DNA of 64,000 nucleotides, from contig WBVU01000011.1 in the NCBI GenBank assembly GCA_009192285.1, forward strand, positions 620,001 through 684,000, written 5' to 3'. The DNA is from Morchella semilibera. Taxonomy: Eukaryota > Ascomycota > Pezizomycetes > Pezizales > Morchellaceae. The notes beneath the pieces were generated by a model. That model did not search any database, had not been told where the DNA came from, and worked only from the letters and a program-made list of their open reading frames with translations. Every line of letters begins with the position of its first letter. Position 1 is the stretch's first letter. Below are positions 22,486 through 36,119 of this stretch, in pieces. The position numbers and the translations under genes are program-made.

Positions 22486-23439
22486 TATTAGGGTGTCGCA
22501 CCGGACTATCAGAGTAGTACTGTAAAGAGCTCGGAGTCCGAAACGCTAACTGCAGGGGCAGAAAGGAACGGGGTCACTTCAGTCTGAACGTAACTAGAAT
22601 CTCCGCGGTCCAATGCTAGTCCGACGAGTATAGAAAGTTGTTTAGATTGGGGTAATGCTAACACGAAGATTGGTTCAGGTAGATATTTTCAAGGATCACT
22701 AAGAGCGTATAGAATAGAGGTAATAAATTTATATCGTTAAGACTCTTCTTCGTTGATGATGATTTCAAAACAAGTCGAGAATGACACTGTATTTATATCT
22801 CTCACGCAAATGTCACGCGGACTAAGATATCATTACAACAATATGTGGGAGACCCAGAAGACCCTGATAATGCCAAGGAGACCAAACCATAACGCCATGT
22901 TCGCAACGCCTTTAATCTCATGTTACAATCGGGGCGCTACTGGCATTGCACTTAGTTTTTTCGGTCAGCGGGGGAAGTGCCGGAGTCCAGCCTACGCGGA
23001 TAAACTCCTCAGTAACCTCGGGCCTCGACCTTCACTCGCCAACTCTTTCCCCGCATCGTTATCTATCACTAAGGAGCATGGCTCAACATTAAGGACTATC
23101 AACGATTAGGTACCGGAGGTGGTCGGGTAAGTCTTACCTTCCGAGAAGTCCACCAGCGCAGCTTTCTCGAGATTCGCCGTTTGAATATCAGTTTTGGGTC
23201 CGATTGATCCCAAACTTGAACTGCTGCCCCTCAATATACGCCACCGTGTCCTGAGCGGCTGTCGCCGGCGCTTTGACGCCCGGGGGTTATTTCGGGGTCG
23301 AAAACGTGTTTTTTAACTAGTGAATTCTGCCTCGCAATCTGGCCCATACTGGCACCACTGTACCTCTCTGGGGCCCCAATTGGGAGTTCAGTAGCATAGG
23401 GAGGCTTCGCTGGTCTTCCTGTCTCCAAATCCCGTTACA
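22486..23439 (-). mobile_element. LTR of family B
   Basis: The minus-strand sequence starts TGTAACGGGATTTGG and ends GACACCCTAATA, as in the other family-B copies. No matching duplication is seen at the ends (CCTCG and AACTC), so this copy is rearranged or its partner sequence is lost. About 950 bp. Confidence 0.75.
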
Positions 23440-23617
23440 AACTCTTACTAGTGTGGAGGTCTGCGATATCTCGCAGCCTCTTGGGAGAGAGATGTGATTG
23501 TGATGAATTTCTATCGGTTTTTATGAACGAAGGTATGAGTCATAGCGGACTGGCGGAGGGGGGTGTTAAATAACGCGGAAAGACTATTCCTTTGGTTCTT
23601 TTCTTTCTTTCTTCGCT

Positions 23618-23627
23618 GTCTCGTCTT
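23618..23627 (+). promoter_or_regulatory. Putative self-primer donor site in LTR-A
   Basis: GTCTCGTCTT lies about 45 bp downstream of the TTAAATA box of LTR-A and is the exact complement of AAGACGAGAC at 23941-23950, just after the LTR. In Tf1-type elements the first bases of the RNA fold back on such a site and prime reverse transcription. This use is inferred from position and complementarity. Confidence 0.6.
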
Positions 23628-24786
23628 CCTGTTATCTCGGTACATAGGAATATACTCCTATTCTCAAGCCATAGTTCCTCACACTCAAGACCTTGTCCTC
23701 TCTAGAGGAAATCCATATTACCGCTCATCGTTCTCTTTGAGGTCCATCCGGTCCTCACTCTTCCTTCACTTCGTTCTTGTGCCTTTGCCTTTGTCTTTGC
23801 CGGTACCTGTGCTTGTGCCTGCCGAGTGTTCAAGTTGTCCCTGTCTTCGTCAGTGTCTTCGTTGCGCTGGCTGTGCTCCTAGAATCCCTCTTTGTTATCG
23901 TTGTCATCTTCTACTTTACGTCGTGTTACTCCATCACACTAAGACGAGACGATACCTATTCAACCAGCACAGCCTGAGTTCCACGCACCACAGGTTACCA
24001 TGACCTCTCCAGCCACCGATGCATTTGACTATCAATTGCTCCACATGGATCTCGAAGGGTTCTGTGTCACTCACCCTGAAGTGGACTCTACTGCAAACCA
24101 AGAAACAAAGCAAGTCTATGGCCTCTTCCAAAGATCATACAGTGGGGTCCAACAATATGCGATCGACTTCGCCACCCATCATGCCGAAACCGAGCAAGCC
24201 TGAGCTGAGTTCCATAAAGAAACCCAGAAACTACGAGCTAAGATCCTGAATTTGCAAGAATGGGTCAAGGAAGGTTGAGAGGAGCTCCATGACGACTTAA
24301 TCAAGCTGTCCAAGTCTTAGAAACTCCCTGACCCAGAGAAATACTGGGGCAACTGCAAAAGCCTTAGGATCTTTCAGGGACAACTACAGATTAAGCTTAC
24401 GGCTTATCTCGATCGTTTTCCCACTTCAGCACAACAACTTGCATATTCTATTTCTAGATTGGAAGGACCAGCGGCGGATTAGTTTCTTGCTTATATTACA
24501 GATGAAAAAATTGCTCTTGATGCCATGGCGGAAATTCTTTTAAATTTTAAATAATGCTTTTGGGGACCCGGATTGGGGGGCCACAACTGCTCGTAACCTG
24601 AGGGAGATCAGGCAATGCCAACACACCTTCAAGTTTTCTGAGTACTTCGCAGAGTTCCAGCGGTATGCTGCCAACTCTGAGTTCAATGGGACGGCCAAGA
24701 TTCAATGTCTTTTGGAAGGGCTTAATCAGGACCTGATGGTTTTAATGATTCAGAATGAAACCCCAGTAACAGCTAAGGACTGTGGG

Positions 24787-26045
24787 TGTTAAGGGAGTCA
24801 TCTCCAACCACCAAGTAGTTCAACACAGAGTTCGGAGTTCCCAGGGACCATGGCTAAGGCCATCGGGTAGGAGTTACCTCAGTCTGTATTGCGCATATGC
24901 CTCAGTGGCCGGAGGCAGCCCGGCGAGTCTGTGTCTCCGGGAAGCGTACGGCTCAATAAAAGGGGAATTTATCAGGCAGAGTAGATAATCACAGAATACT
25001 AAAGTTCAAAGAGAAAAAGCTCTCTCCCCAATGGGAAGAGGTAAAGAACTCAGAAGTCACATTAACAGCGCTTTGTGCTGGCCTATCGATCTCGCGATAA
25101 TAATATTAGATTCTTTCTTCCCCGTAGGTCATGATGGATGAAGATCAAGTGGCAGCCCATTTTTACCCCGCGGGTATACCTCCGCGGCCAAGCTAGGGTT
25201 ACTAACTATATACATGACTCTTAATCCCGAAGGATTTTGGATATTAACCCCGGAGCTGATGCCGCTTCTCCACCTTCCCCTCTAGTAGTATTGTGATGGG
25301 TCATTCTTCGATTCGTTTCCTTGTACTTGTGGTTTAGGAGATAGGCTGAGCTTCGGTAAGCCCTTGGGTAGGTACTTGATGGCGTACATTGTTCCCTTTC
25401 CTCTGGACATAAGCCAGTGTCGCTGGGTGTACTCAACACGTCTGCCCTACTCCATAGTCTTCTTCCCCTCCGAGAGAGTTGTACTAGCCCCTAGTACCCT
25501 CCATTACTCTCACCGGTACCGGAAGACCTTCTCGTGGTGCTCCTTGGAGTACTCACCCATACCACCCTGTTCCCTCAGCTTCCCCTTTCTCTCAATTCAA
25601 CCAGTAATAGTCCCGAAGACCCCCATAGTCTGCTACCTATAGGCTCCGTGGCCCCCGGCAGGCTATCCGTAGTCCTTTGCTTCGCTTGTCCCATAGCTCC
25701 ATCAGTTTTGGTCCGATTGACTCCAAACTTGAACTGCTGTCCCCTCATATACCCACCGGTGTCCTGAGTGGCCATGCCAGCGCATTGATGCTCCGGGGGT
25801 TATTATTGGGGTCCAAAACGTGTCCATTTGCTAGCGTTTCTGCAACTCCGCTTTTCCGGCCGTATTGGCCACACTGCATGCCCAAAGGACTCCCCTAGTA
25901 TAGTAGAGACTAAGAATATCATTCCTCCCATCCTCCTTCAACTCGTAATTGAGTTACAGCTTGATCGGAGGTCATTTGGTGAGGATACGGTTACTCCAGA
26001 CCGCTAAACCACTGATGCCCCGATTTGGAAGCTATGTCAGTAACA
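24787..26045 (-). mobile_element. LTR related to family B inserted in the family-A gag
   Basis: This 1259-bp unit is flanked by GTGGG on both sides (24782-24786 and 26046-26050), a 5-bp duplication, and on the minus strand runs from TGTTACTGAC to CCCTTAACA. Its 25680-25900 part is clearly similar, in reverse, to the middle of family-B LTRs (for example the segment around ACCGGTGGGTATATGAGGGG). I see no gag or pol in it, so it is a solo LTR of a B subfamily. Confidence 0.75.
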
Positions 26046-26683
26046 GTGGGCTACTCCTCCAACGGCTTGACAATACACAACGAGCCTTACAGGCCAGGAT
26101 GAGGAGATTGAGGTTCCAGATTCCTAGTGGCCCTGCTCTTCGTCCCTTTGCCTCTGGCCCTCCTGTTGCATCAGCAACACCTCCAGTTGTACGAGAATCG
26201 CCTCAACCATCACTGAAGAGTGCTGCACCAGCGGCTCACCCTTCCTATACTCCTGGGGGATCTGTTCCTATGAATTTGTCTAACAGTCGTTGTCGTCCGG
26301 ATCCCAAGAAAGGGAAGCTCGTTGTGTTGAGAATTGTTGTTATTACTGTGGGGAGGGTTGGATATTTGGTCAGGGATTGTACGCTTTCACTTTCAGGAGG
26401 GCACCGCCTAGGATGAGGGGAGCATTGTTGGAAGCGAAGAAGAAAAAGAAGGAAAAGGAGGAGGATATATTGTTGGATGAGGAGGAGTTAAAAGATTCGT
26501 CCCTGATCTAAGCGGATTAGCCTAGGGACGTCCCAAAGTTTTCTCTAAGCTGTCTATTTCAACGTTTTCAGTATCAGAAAGGGAAATGGATGGGAATCAA
26601 TTGATTGTAGTTTGTTCTATTTTGCAAAATACAAATCCATTGTACCCACTTATGCCTTGATGGATACTGGAGCATCGGGATAA

Positions 26684-27315
26684 TGTCCCGACGTCTTGGC
26701 ATCGGTCCCGGGGGTTCGGTAGTAGAGGTGCTGTTGGAACGGTTAGGGTAGTGTTAAGCGAGGAAGGGGTGAGTTAAGGAGAGGGTGTCGTCATTGGATT
26801 CTAGGAGGTTCGATGGCGTAATGGATTTGCAATGTAAATAGCGGAGATGGTGGGGAGGAACACGAGGTGTGGTTGCGATGGGTTTCTATGGGTTTCTATG
26901 AACTGATGTATAAGTCATGGCGGACTAGTGGAGGAGAAGTGTTAAATAGCGGGGAGAGATGTTTTTCTTAGTTCTTTCTTTCTTTTCTCTCTGTCTCGTC
27001 TTCCTGTTATCTCGGTACATGGGAATCTACTTCTATTTCTAAGCCATAGCTTCTCGCAACAAAGACTCTGTTCTTTCGAGATAGGAAATCTATAGTACCT
27101 CTTATCGTTCTCGTTGAGGTCTATGCGGTCCTCACTCTCCCTGTCCTGCGTCCTTGTGCCTTTGCACTTGCCTTTGCCTTTGCCGGTGCCTGTGCCTGTG
27201 CCAGCCCGGTGTTGTCCCTGTCTGTGTCGGTTCCCTCGTCGCATAGACTGTACTCTTCGAGTCCTTCTGTGTCATCATTGTCATCTTCTTCTTTGCGTCA
27301 GGTTACTCCGTTACA
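26684..27315 (+). mobile_element. Solo LTR-A inserted in the protease region of the family-A element
   Basis: A 632-bp copy, TGTCCCGACG to CTCCGTTACA, flanked by the duplication GATAA (26679-26683 and 27316-27320). It sits inside the aspartic protease region (just after DTGAS) of a member of its own family and is therefore younger than that member. Confidence 0.9.
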
Positions 27316-30300
27316 GATAAGCATTTATAGATGAAGACTTTGTTCGCCGACATGAACAAAAGATGAAAAATTTGAGGACTGAAAGAGAGATTGATGTGAT
27401 TGATGGAAGGCCTATTGAATCAGGGAAGGTGACTAGGAAGGTGACGCTGGAGTTAGAATTTAATGGACATATAGAAGAGTGTTCTTTCTTTGTTACAAAT
27501 TTGGGACATTATCCGATTGTGATGAGAATACCTCGGATAAGGAAGCATGGTGTTTTGATCGATAGTGGAAGGAATGAGATTCGCTTCCAGTTGGCAGTAT
27601 GTCTTGAACCCTGCATAGCCAACCGCAAACCTATTGTTGCTCGAGGAATTTCCACTCCACCGCCGCAAAGGCCATCTACACATATTTAGGCAACTACTCC
27701 TCAATTGTTTAAGAAACTTTCCCAGGACCCTACTGATCAGGATTCCTCGACCACACTATATGCTGTCAATAAAACATTGGAAATACCTGTCAACCCTGAC
27801 AGGAAGATTCCGATAGATTATCAATGATTCCGACAGCTGTGCGATGAAACCAATGCCTCTCGGCTACCATCACATCGTCCCTATGATCATGAGATAAAGC
27901 TACAGGAAGAGACGGTACAACCTTTTGGCCCCATATACAGTATGTTGCGGGAGGAACTAAAGACATTGAGGGATTATTTGGCCAATATTTTGAAAAAAGA
28001 ATTCCTTCGCTTTAGCAATTCTCCAGCTGGTGCTCCGGTACTATTTGTTGAAAAGGCAGATTGGTCTCTACGTGTGTGGACTATTGGAAGTTGAATACTA
28101 TTACAGTTAAAGACCGATATTCTCTTCCCCTCACACCAGAGACTATGGCCAATCTTGCACAAACTAATTATTTTACCAAGCTGGACCTACGATGGGGCTA
28201 TAATCAGATCAGGATTAAGGAAGGAGATGAATGGAAGACGGCTTTTAGGACGCGCTATAGACATTGGGAATATATGGTTATGCCTTTTGGATTGACGAGT
28301 GCACCTACCACCTTCCAGCGCTGAATCAATGATATCCTACTACTTTTTCTCGACCGCTGTGCTACTGCCTACCTTGACGATATTCTTATTTATTCGGAGA
28401 CATTGGAGCATCATCAGCAGGACGTGCAACAGGTACTGGAAGCCCTGGAAGCCAATGAAGTTCCTTTGAAACTAGAAAAATGGGAGTTTAGTGTTCAAGA
28501 AACCAAATACCTCGGAATGATTCTAACCCTAAGGGGAATGAAGATGGATCTAGCCAACGTGCAGACAATAGTGGATTGGGAGGCAGCAAAGACAGTGAAA
28601 GAGGTTCAGGAAATTTTCGAGTTTGCCAATTTCTATCGACGGTTTATTTACGCTTACTCCCGGGTGGCAAAACCCTTGACTACCTTAACTAAAAAACATG
28701 TTCAGTTTGAATGGACCCAGAAGATTGAGAAAGCCTCTCAAGCACTTGAGACTGCTTTCACCACCGCTCCGATAATGATGCACCCGGACCCAGACAAAGA
28801 GTTTATTGTGAAGACATATGCGTCAGATTACGTATCAGCAGGAATTTTATAATGACGAGATGAGGAACGGATTTTACACCCAGTTGCTTTCCTTTGGAAA
28901 ACACACTCGCCCGCGGAATGCAACTATCAAATTTACGACAAAGAACTATTGGCCATTGTTCGCTGCTTTGAGGAATGGAGACTCCATTTAGAGACAGCCC
29001 AGTTTCAAGTTAGAGTACTTACAGACCATCGTAATTTTAAGTACTTTATGTCGACCAAATTGCTGAACAGGTGTCAAATTCGTTGGGCAGAGTTCTTCTC
29101 TCGATTTAATTTTGCTATTCAGTATAAGCCGGGAAAGCAAGGAAGGAAGGTGGATATTCTGACAAGGAGGCCTAAAGAAGTACCAAAGGAAGGGGATAAG
29201 AGACTGGAACAACACAGTCGAGTGGTTTTAAAGAAGGAGAACTTGGATCCAAAGATAAGTTTGTTAGCGGGCTCTTCGGCAAATAAACCCGCTGGAGGAT
29301 TGTCTCCCGTACTTGATTTGTTTAACAAAGCTTACCAGTGTGATAGTTTTCCAAATAATGTTTTCATTCATGCTTCGAGACGGCGTTCAACAATCGAAAG
29401 ATATCTCGTTGGCGGAATGCAAAGAAAGCAAGGACGGATTATTACTCTATCGAAATACAGTCTATGTCGCTGACTATGGACCTCAAACTCTATCTGCTAC
29501 GGGAATATCATGATAAGCCTTCTGCTGGACATTCCGGGAGATTAAAGACATTCAAACTCCTCAGTGGAAGCTACTACTGGCCGATGATGCGGAAATATAC
29601 AGACCCCTATGTCTAAAATTGTCATACTTGCCAGCGGAGCAGAGCGAATCATAACCCCCTCCAAGAAGTGTTATGTCCACTATCAATACCTAAAGAACCT
29701 TGGACGGATATTACAATTGGCTTTGTAACTGAACTTCTGGAGAACAATGGTTTTAATGCCATACTTGTGGTAGTGGACCGACCGGCTAATGAAGATGAAA
29801 CACCTTATTGCCACCACGGAGAATGTCAATGTCAGGAATCTGTCTCGTCTATACCTGGAACTAGTGTGGAAATTGCAAGAGCTACCTGAGACTATCATTT
29901 CGCATCGAGGGACACAGTTTACTACTGAATTTTGGAAGGCTTTTTGCGACCGTTTGGAGATAGCCCCTCGATACCCTACCGCATTTCATCTCCAAACTGA
30001 CGGGAAAATGGAAAGAACTAATGCGATTATGCAGCTATGCCTACGCAGCTATGTATCCTACCAGCAAGATAATTTGACTGATTTCTTATCCATTGCCGAG
30101 TTTGCTACTAATAATCATATTTCAGAGACAACTAATAAGTCCCCCATCCAAGCAAATTACGGAAGATATCCCCGGATGACATTCGGACCCTCAGAACATG
30201 AGAAAACGGTGAATGAGGATCAGGCTAATAGACTGGCAAGGGAGATGACTCAAGTTTTTGAATTCCTGAAGAGCGAAATGTTTAGATTTATTTATTTATT

Positions 30301-30664
30301 TATTTATTACTCATGCTGCTTGCATCTGAACCCTGATATAGCATACAAAGAAAGAACCCAATCATCATGGTCATATACTATCTTTCATAGAGCAAATCCT
30401 CCTCACGGCCGTGTCCCTATCAACCCCCTTTCAAGGTGATCATGCATGTTGTCCTCTCCATTCCATCTCATAACGATAGGTGCAAGCACTTTGGTGACTA
30501 TTCTTCTCCTTCTATTCCTCCTTCTTCCTCACGTCTTCCCCATCCTACGTGTTCTCCCCTATCTCCATCCCTCTCCCCTAATGTCCAGTTTCTAGTGGCG
30601 ATCTGGGATGGTAGAAGAAATGTATCGATGGTTGCCTGAAGTCCTTTCTCTGTATGCATGACGG

Positions 30665-33600
30665 TCATCCAGTTGAGTGGCATTGGTTTGATTGTGGCGG
30701 TAAGATCTTTTCTGAGTTCTGGTAGTGGATGTTGTTTGCAGTAAAGTAGCAGGTGAGGTGAGGGGTGGTGTCCCGGAAGTACCCACATCTACATTCCACT
30801 ATATCAATGTTTGTTGTTGGTATTCTGGATAGGTAGGATTTGGTGCATCCATGGACTGTTCGCATTTGGATAATTGTACTTGCAAGTTTCCTTGGTATAT
30901 TTCGACGAAGGGGTGCAGACATCTTGGAGGAAGGGGCACCTCTGTAGCTCCTTCCTTTCTTCATAGTTTTCCAGTTCTCTCTCCAAGTAGCGATAGACTG
31001 CTTCTTGATTTTCCTCTTCAAGTGGGTGATTGATACCCTTGCATCTGGTTCGACCCTTTCACCCTGTGCCCCTCTTTTTGCCAACTTGTCTGCATGTTCG
31101 TTGCCATCCACCTCCACATGTCCTGGTACCCAGTGGATATGTGTTTTGATGTTTACTGCTTCAAGCTCCAATAGGTTTGATCTTGCTAGTTGAACCCAAT
31201 GTTGGCCTGGGAATGCTTCCGGTTTTTTCATTCTCCATATCGCTGCCTGGTTGTCTGAATAGGTCCAGACATCACTTGTGGAGTGACGTGAATTTCTGAT
31301 CTTTTTCCGGGCAAGCTGTGTAGCTTGAGCTATTGCGTAAAGTTCGCAATCAAAGACTTCCACCTCTTTTCCAAGATGGTACAATTGTTCCACCACTATT
31401 TTGTTGCCTCTAATGCCAACGACTTCAGCCCCAGATTTTCCTTCCATTAGGGATCCATCAGAGTAGAATACCAAATAGTGTAGGTTGTCGTAATTCCCTT
31501 GACTTGTTTGTCTATGGTTTTTTGCTGCTGTATCTTTATCCATCGTATCAATCTGAATGTCTATGATGTTCTGATGCCATGGGGGACAGGCAATTGTATC
31601 TATGTCCTCCACCAGACTTTGAGGTTGAATCCAATCGCTGACTTTGTTTAGGATTTGGTGTAGCCTGGATTGGTACTGTGGCCTAGCACCAGCAGAGTGC
31701 CATAGGGTAGCTGTGGGTTCTTCCTCTCTTCCTGATTCCTGTGTACTTGGAAATGAATCTGGACTGAATGTGCTAATAGAGTGGGTGGCTGGCATGCTTA
31801 GAATGCGTAGAGCATATTTCTTTTGTTGGAGGTCAAGCCTGATCTCTATGGGTAGTAGTGCAGTTTCTGCTTGGAGTGCTGATATTGGTGTTGTTCTGAA
31901 AGCACCAGTGATCCTTCTCATCGTATTGTTTTGTATCTTCTGAAGCTGAGTTTTGTATCCTATCTGTCCGCTCCACCAAACCTCTGCACCAAAATCACTG
32001 ATTGTAGTGACGCAGGTCTGATAGAGCTGTCTGAGAGCTGTTTGACTCAGACCTTTCTCTGTATTTCCTAACCTGGCGAGTGCAAGAAACGCCCTCATAG
32101 CTGAAGCTGCTTTAGTTTTGACATGATGTTTGAAAGATAGCTTCCTATCAAACCAAACACCCAACCATCTCATGGCATCAATCAGAGTACCATCAGGCAT
32201 TCTGACCTTGGCTGCATCCGTAGTGTTTGTAGTTCGTTTGTTGTGGAAGTGAAGTAGTTCTGTTTTGGGGTTGTCGAATGCCAGAGCATTAGCTTCACCC
32301 CATGTGACAGCTAGCTGTGCCATTCTCTCCAAGTGTCTGCAGTTTGAGCTTTCATCTTTCCCCACCATTATCATGCCAATATCATCAATATAGCTGGGTA
32401 TTTGCTGATGAGGAAACTGGCGTTGAAGAATATCGAAGAGTGGTGATAGGTAGAGAAGAAAAAGAATCAGTGATCTTGGACTTCCCTGTGGAATTCCTGT
32501 TGCTATTGTTGACATAGGTTCTTGTTGCCCATCAAAGGCTAGCGAAGCTTTCTTGTTGCTTAGGAGGTTGTCTATCCATCTGACTATTTGAGTGGGCAGG
32601 TGTTTTTCTTTCGCTGTATGTATGAGTCTGTCCTTGGATACATTGTCAAATGCTCCTTTAACATGTCAAATGCGGGGGGGGAGATCCTTTTGACATCATA
32701 AACAGTGCTGAAACGGACGTTTCCTTTTCTCTTCGCTCATCCACTAATGCTTGCTACAGCATACAGGCATCTATACAGCAAGATCTTTCTTGCGTCATTC
32801 TCCAATCTGCCCCCAAAGTGTAATGGGGAGTAGATTGTACTCTCCGCTAGATATGCAAGTCTTGAAGCCATTATCTTTTCCAGTACCTGCCTAAGCCAAT
32901 TAAGCAGGGAGGGATGGCCTATACGCTTTTGAAATCAAATAGTATGGTTTGTTTGGGCTTTTTTTAATATAACAACAACAGTTGGCTCTCTCTTCCAAAT
33001 GTGTGGGTTGATAGCCAGCGGTCATGGTTGCTTTATAGAATGAGTTGAAATGGTGAGGTATCGCTAGGTTATGCTTGTTGAATGCATTTGAAGTTGATCC
33101 CATCTGGCCCTGAAGCTTTGATGGGAGAGGAAGTCATGATCGCCCTCTTGATCTCATCATCTGTCAGGTCCTTTCATGGTATTCTGTCACCCTGCATTTG
33201 GATGTCCCTTGGAGGTGAAACAGGGGGAGGTGGGAAGAGAGGAGCTCTGTATAGATTGGCTTTCTCTGCAAAAGTGGTAGTTGTTTCTCCAGTTGTAACT
33301 TCTTTGAGTGGTGGTGTACTTTCCGTCTTAAGTTATTCCAATGAGATACTTTAGCTCTCCTGATGCTTTTGAAGTATTCTGATCTGTGTGATCTGAATCT
33401 TTGATGTATCATTGGAGACCTTTCCAACTTCCATTCTCTTAGAGCACTTTTCATATGTCGTCTATATTCTGTGATCTCCTCACTCCACCATGGTTTTAGA
33501 TCGAGGAGAAGATTTCCTGATAGGAACATTACGTTCAGCTGCTGTAGTTATAAGTTCCAGAAGTAGGATGGCTCCTGCTTCTAAGTTTTTTCATTTGGAT

Positions 33601-34486
33601 GAGAATGAAGGAAATTCCATCGAAAGGCTGAGTTTAGAGAGAGATCTCTAAGCGTTGTTTGAAAGGATTCTCAATCTGCCTTAGCCCAGTTGAACCGTTC
33701 AGTTGAAGGGGGAGGTACTGATTCAATTGAATCGAATACAAAGGTCATACCGAATTACTTCATGATCTGATCCTGTTGCTGCTTCTTCATCAATAGCCCA
33801 ATTGGCAGGTAATGTGTTTGACCGCTGTAGATGCAAAAGCTAAGTCTAGAACTGAGATGCCAGTGCTAGTTCTTATAGTAGTAGGTTGGGATGTCTGGTT
33901 CGTTGATGAAAGTGAGGTTTCCAGTTTTCCACAAGTTGAACCAATGCTTCATGGCGTCTTGGTGTACGGTTTGCTGAGTTCCACTATGGATGATGCGAGT
34001 TGAGGTCTCCAGCTATGATTGTTCTTGCAGGGAGTTGAATATTAACCAATATTCTCTCCATTGTATAGGGTTCATTGCTGTGTCCAGGTGGATCTTCGTT
34101 ATAAATGTTCAAGAGGGTTAGGGCAGGTATTGAGGGGGTTGATATCTCTATTGCTTGTAAGTCTGGATCATTGACGATATCCGATTTTGGTTGAATGATA
34201 AGGTGGGGTTTGAGGTGTGTCTTGATGGTGAAGGTGAGTGTTCTTGGTGGTCGATCTGATGTAGGAATGATACTATTGAAGGAGGGGTGTGATATTGATG
34301 TCCAGGAACCTGCAATCATGCCAGGCATAACAAAAGGTTCCTGAATTATAACTATGTCTGCTGTCTCATGGACTGAGTGCAGCAATCCAATCATGCAGTT
34401 TTGTGATCTTGGGCAATTATGTTGAATAATTCGCACTCTGTGAGGATTAGGTTGTGTCCCATCATAGCATCTCCTCTTCATTGTCT
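30665..34486 (-). pseudogene. LINE ORF2 (APE endonuclease, reverse transcriptase, RNase H)
   Basis: The start at about 34486 (MKRRCYDGTQ) overlaps ORF1. Endonuclease blocks: IIQHNC, IQEPF, and AGDLNSHHP before 33984. A linker with WWSEEITEYRR lies near 33480. The reverse transcriptase is represented by GIPQGSPRS and SYIDDIGMIM (the catalytic box) in the long open part 32515-30665, followed by RNase H (VFYSDGSLMEG, ELYAI, YSDNQAA, HWVPGHVEVDGNEHADKLA) and a terminal C-x-C...H-x4-C knuckle (CRCGYFRDTTPHLTC). The stretch 32650-33980 contains several stops and frame changes, so the gene is dead, but the last 616 codons are uninterrupted. Confidence 0.85.
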
Positions 34487-36119
34487 TCGTTGTTGAGGTG
34501 TTGGATGATAGAATTTCTGACAGAGCATGACGGATCATAGGCTGGGTGTTGTCCTTCGCAATTGGCGCATTTTGGTGGGAAGTGAGCAAAGCTCTTGCTC
34601 TGAACCTTGCATTGAGGGCAAAGATGGTTTTGACTGGTATGCCCAGCAGCACAGATAGAGCACACAGGGCTGTCCTTGATTGCGCATCTCTGCCAGTTGT
34701 GTCTAAATTTCTGACAGTTCTTGCATTGGTCTGTTGGTCTTGATGTATGGTACTCAGTAGCTCTGTGTACTTGTCCGAAGATTCGAATCCCCCTAGAGAG
34801 CATGGCCTTGTATGATGACTTGTTGTTGACAGCAATCATAACTGAGCTGTGATATTTTCCTACTCTCTTTTCGGAGTATGTCATATATCTAGGTGTGGTA
34901 GCTAGAGTGACTCCGGTGTTGAGTTCATGGATTTCGCTTCTCAGGTCTTCCATTCCCTGAGCGTTGTCAGGATAGTGTTCAAGATTAATACCGTGTACCG
35001 CAAGCTTGAACCATGTCTCTTGCATTACGATGGATACAACACAGGGATCAACCTCTTTCATAGCTTTTTCAATGTTCGTTTTATAATCAGCGTATTGAGT
35101 TTCAGTGAATGCTCCTTTGCTGAAGAGCATCAGATTCCCCCTCTGATTCCAACTTGCTCCGACTATCTGAATAGCTTGGTCTGCTTGGCTATAGTGAGAT
35201 CCCTGTTGATGGTGTTTCTGAGCTGGACAAGGTTGAGTGCCCCATTCTTAGGTATTGACCTAGTCACAATAATAGTTTTAGTAACTGGGAGTTTTGGTGG
35301 AAGTGGTGTCTTGAGCATTTGGCCCTGTTGCCTAGTTCCCTCTCTAGTCACAGTTGCCCAAATATCCTTTTGTTTCTCTTGTAGCTGAACGGGTTGAACA
35401 TGCTCATTCAAATGGACTGGTTGCTTTCCTTGAGCTCTCTTGCTGAGTTGAGGTTTGGAGTTTGCCGGGCCTGATGTGGCGTTCTAGGCTGATGATTGTG
35501 GTATATTTTTCTGTATTGCTGAAGCTTTCATAGATCTAGCCATTGCATCGAATCTGCTCTTCATTTCATTGTTGTTTTGGTTTGTGGCAGCAAGGACTGA
35601 GTTAACAAGGGTCTGCAATGCTTCAATCTGAGTTATCAGCTGTTGATTTTGTTCTCTGATTTCGGTATTCTGTTCTTTGATTTTGGTATTCTGCAATGTG
35701 AGAGTCTGAACGCAGTCCCATAGTCGTTGGTTGATGTAGTTTGAGTATCCAAACGAAATAGGCTGACCAGAACGTCCTGATAGAGCCTGTCTTTTTCCAG
35801 AAATATTTTCATTAGATTGAAATAATACTCTTTTAGGTGGTATAATTCTGTGTTGTTGGCCATTAGAGGCTAGAGGATCACTGCTAGGATCTTCCATATG
35901 GTCCTCAGATTCGCTTCTATCCATGACTATGCTATAGTCATCTCTAACTCCCATATTCCTGTCTGCTGACTGTGCAGGGGGAGGGGATGACGGCATGCCT
36001 GGCAGGGATTGCTCAACCCCTTCAGACATATTGAAGCTAGTGGCTGTGGCGCTAGGAATTAGGTGGGGTGGGTGAGGATGGCTTGGCAGAGTTTTTGTTT
36101 GAGGCTGGCTTGGCAGCAA
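34462..36119 (-). pseudogene. LINE ORF1 (gag-like, zinc knuckles)
   Basis: A Pro/Ser-rich N-terminus leads into a probable coiled coil (NTKIKEQNTEIREQNQQLI, then IEALQTLVNSVLA) and, near the C-terminus, a cluster of CCHC-type knuckles: CKNCQKFRHNWQRC, CSICAAGHTSQNHLC, CPQC and CANCEGQHPAYDPSC. Such proteins bind the element's RNA and form the ribonucleoprotein. The frame is interrupted by one in-frame TAG at 35484-35486 and a frame change near 35163, so it is no longer intact. Its end overlaps the start of ORF2 by a few codons, as is usual for the family. Confidence 0.8.

Larger units (their letters stand above)
23507..30279 (+). mobile_element. Ty3/Gypsy element of family A, decayed and carrying two insertions
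   Basis: Parts in order: a 5'-truncated LTR-A ending at 23938, a putative self-primer site AAGACGAGAC at 23941-23950, gag from about 24000 to 26510, then protease, reverse transcriptase (about 28050-28860, with YLDDILIYS), RNase H (to about 29200) and integrase (about 29500-30270). Order PR-RT-RH-IN marks Ty3/Gypsy. An LTR at 24787-26045 and a solo LTR-A at 26684-27315 were inserted later. The element is clearly broken, with many breaks (more than ten), and its 3' end is lost at a LINE boundary. It is an old fossil. Confidence 0.85.
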
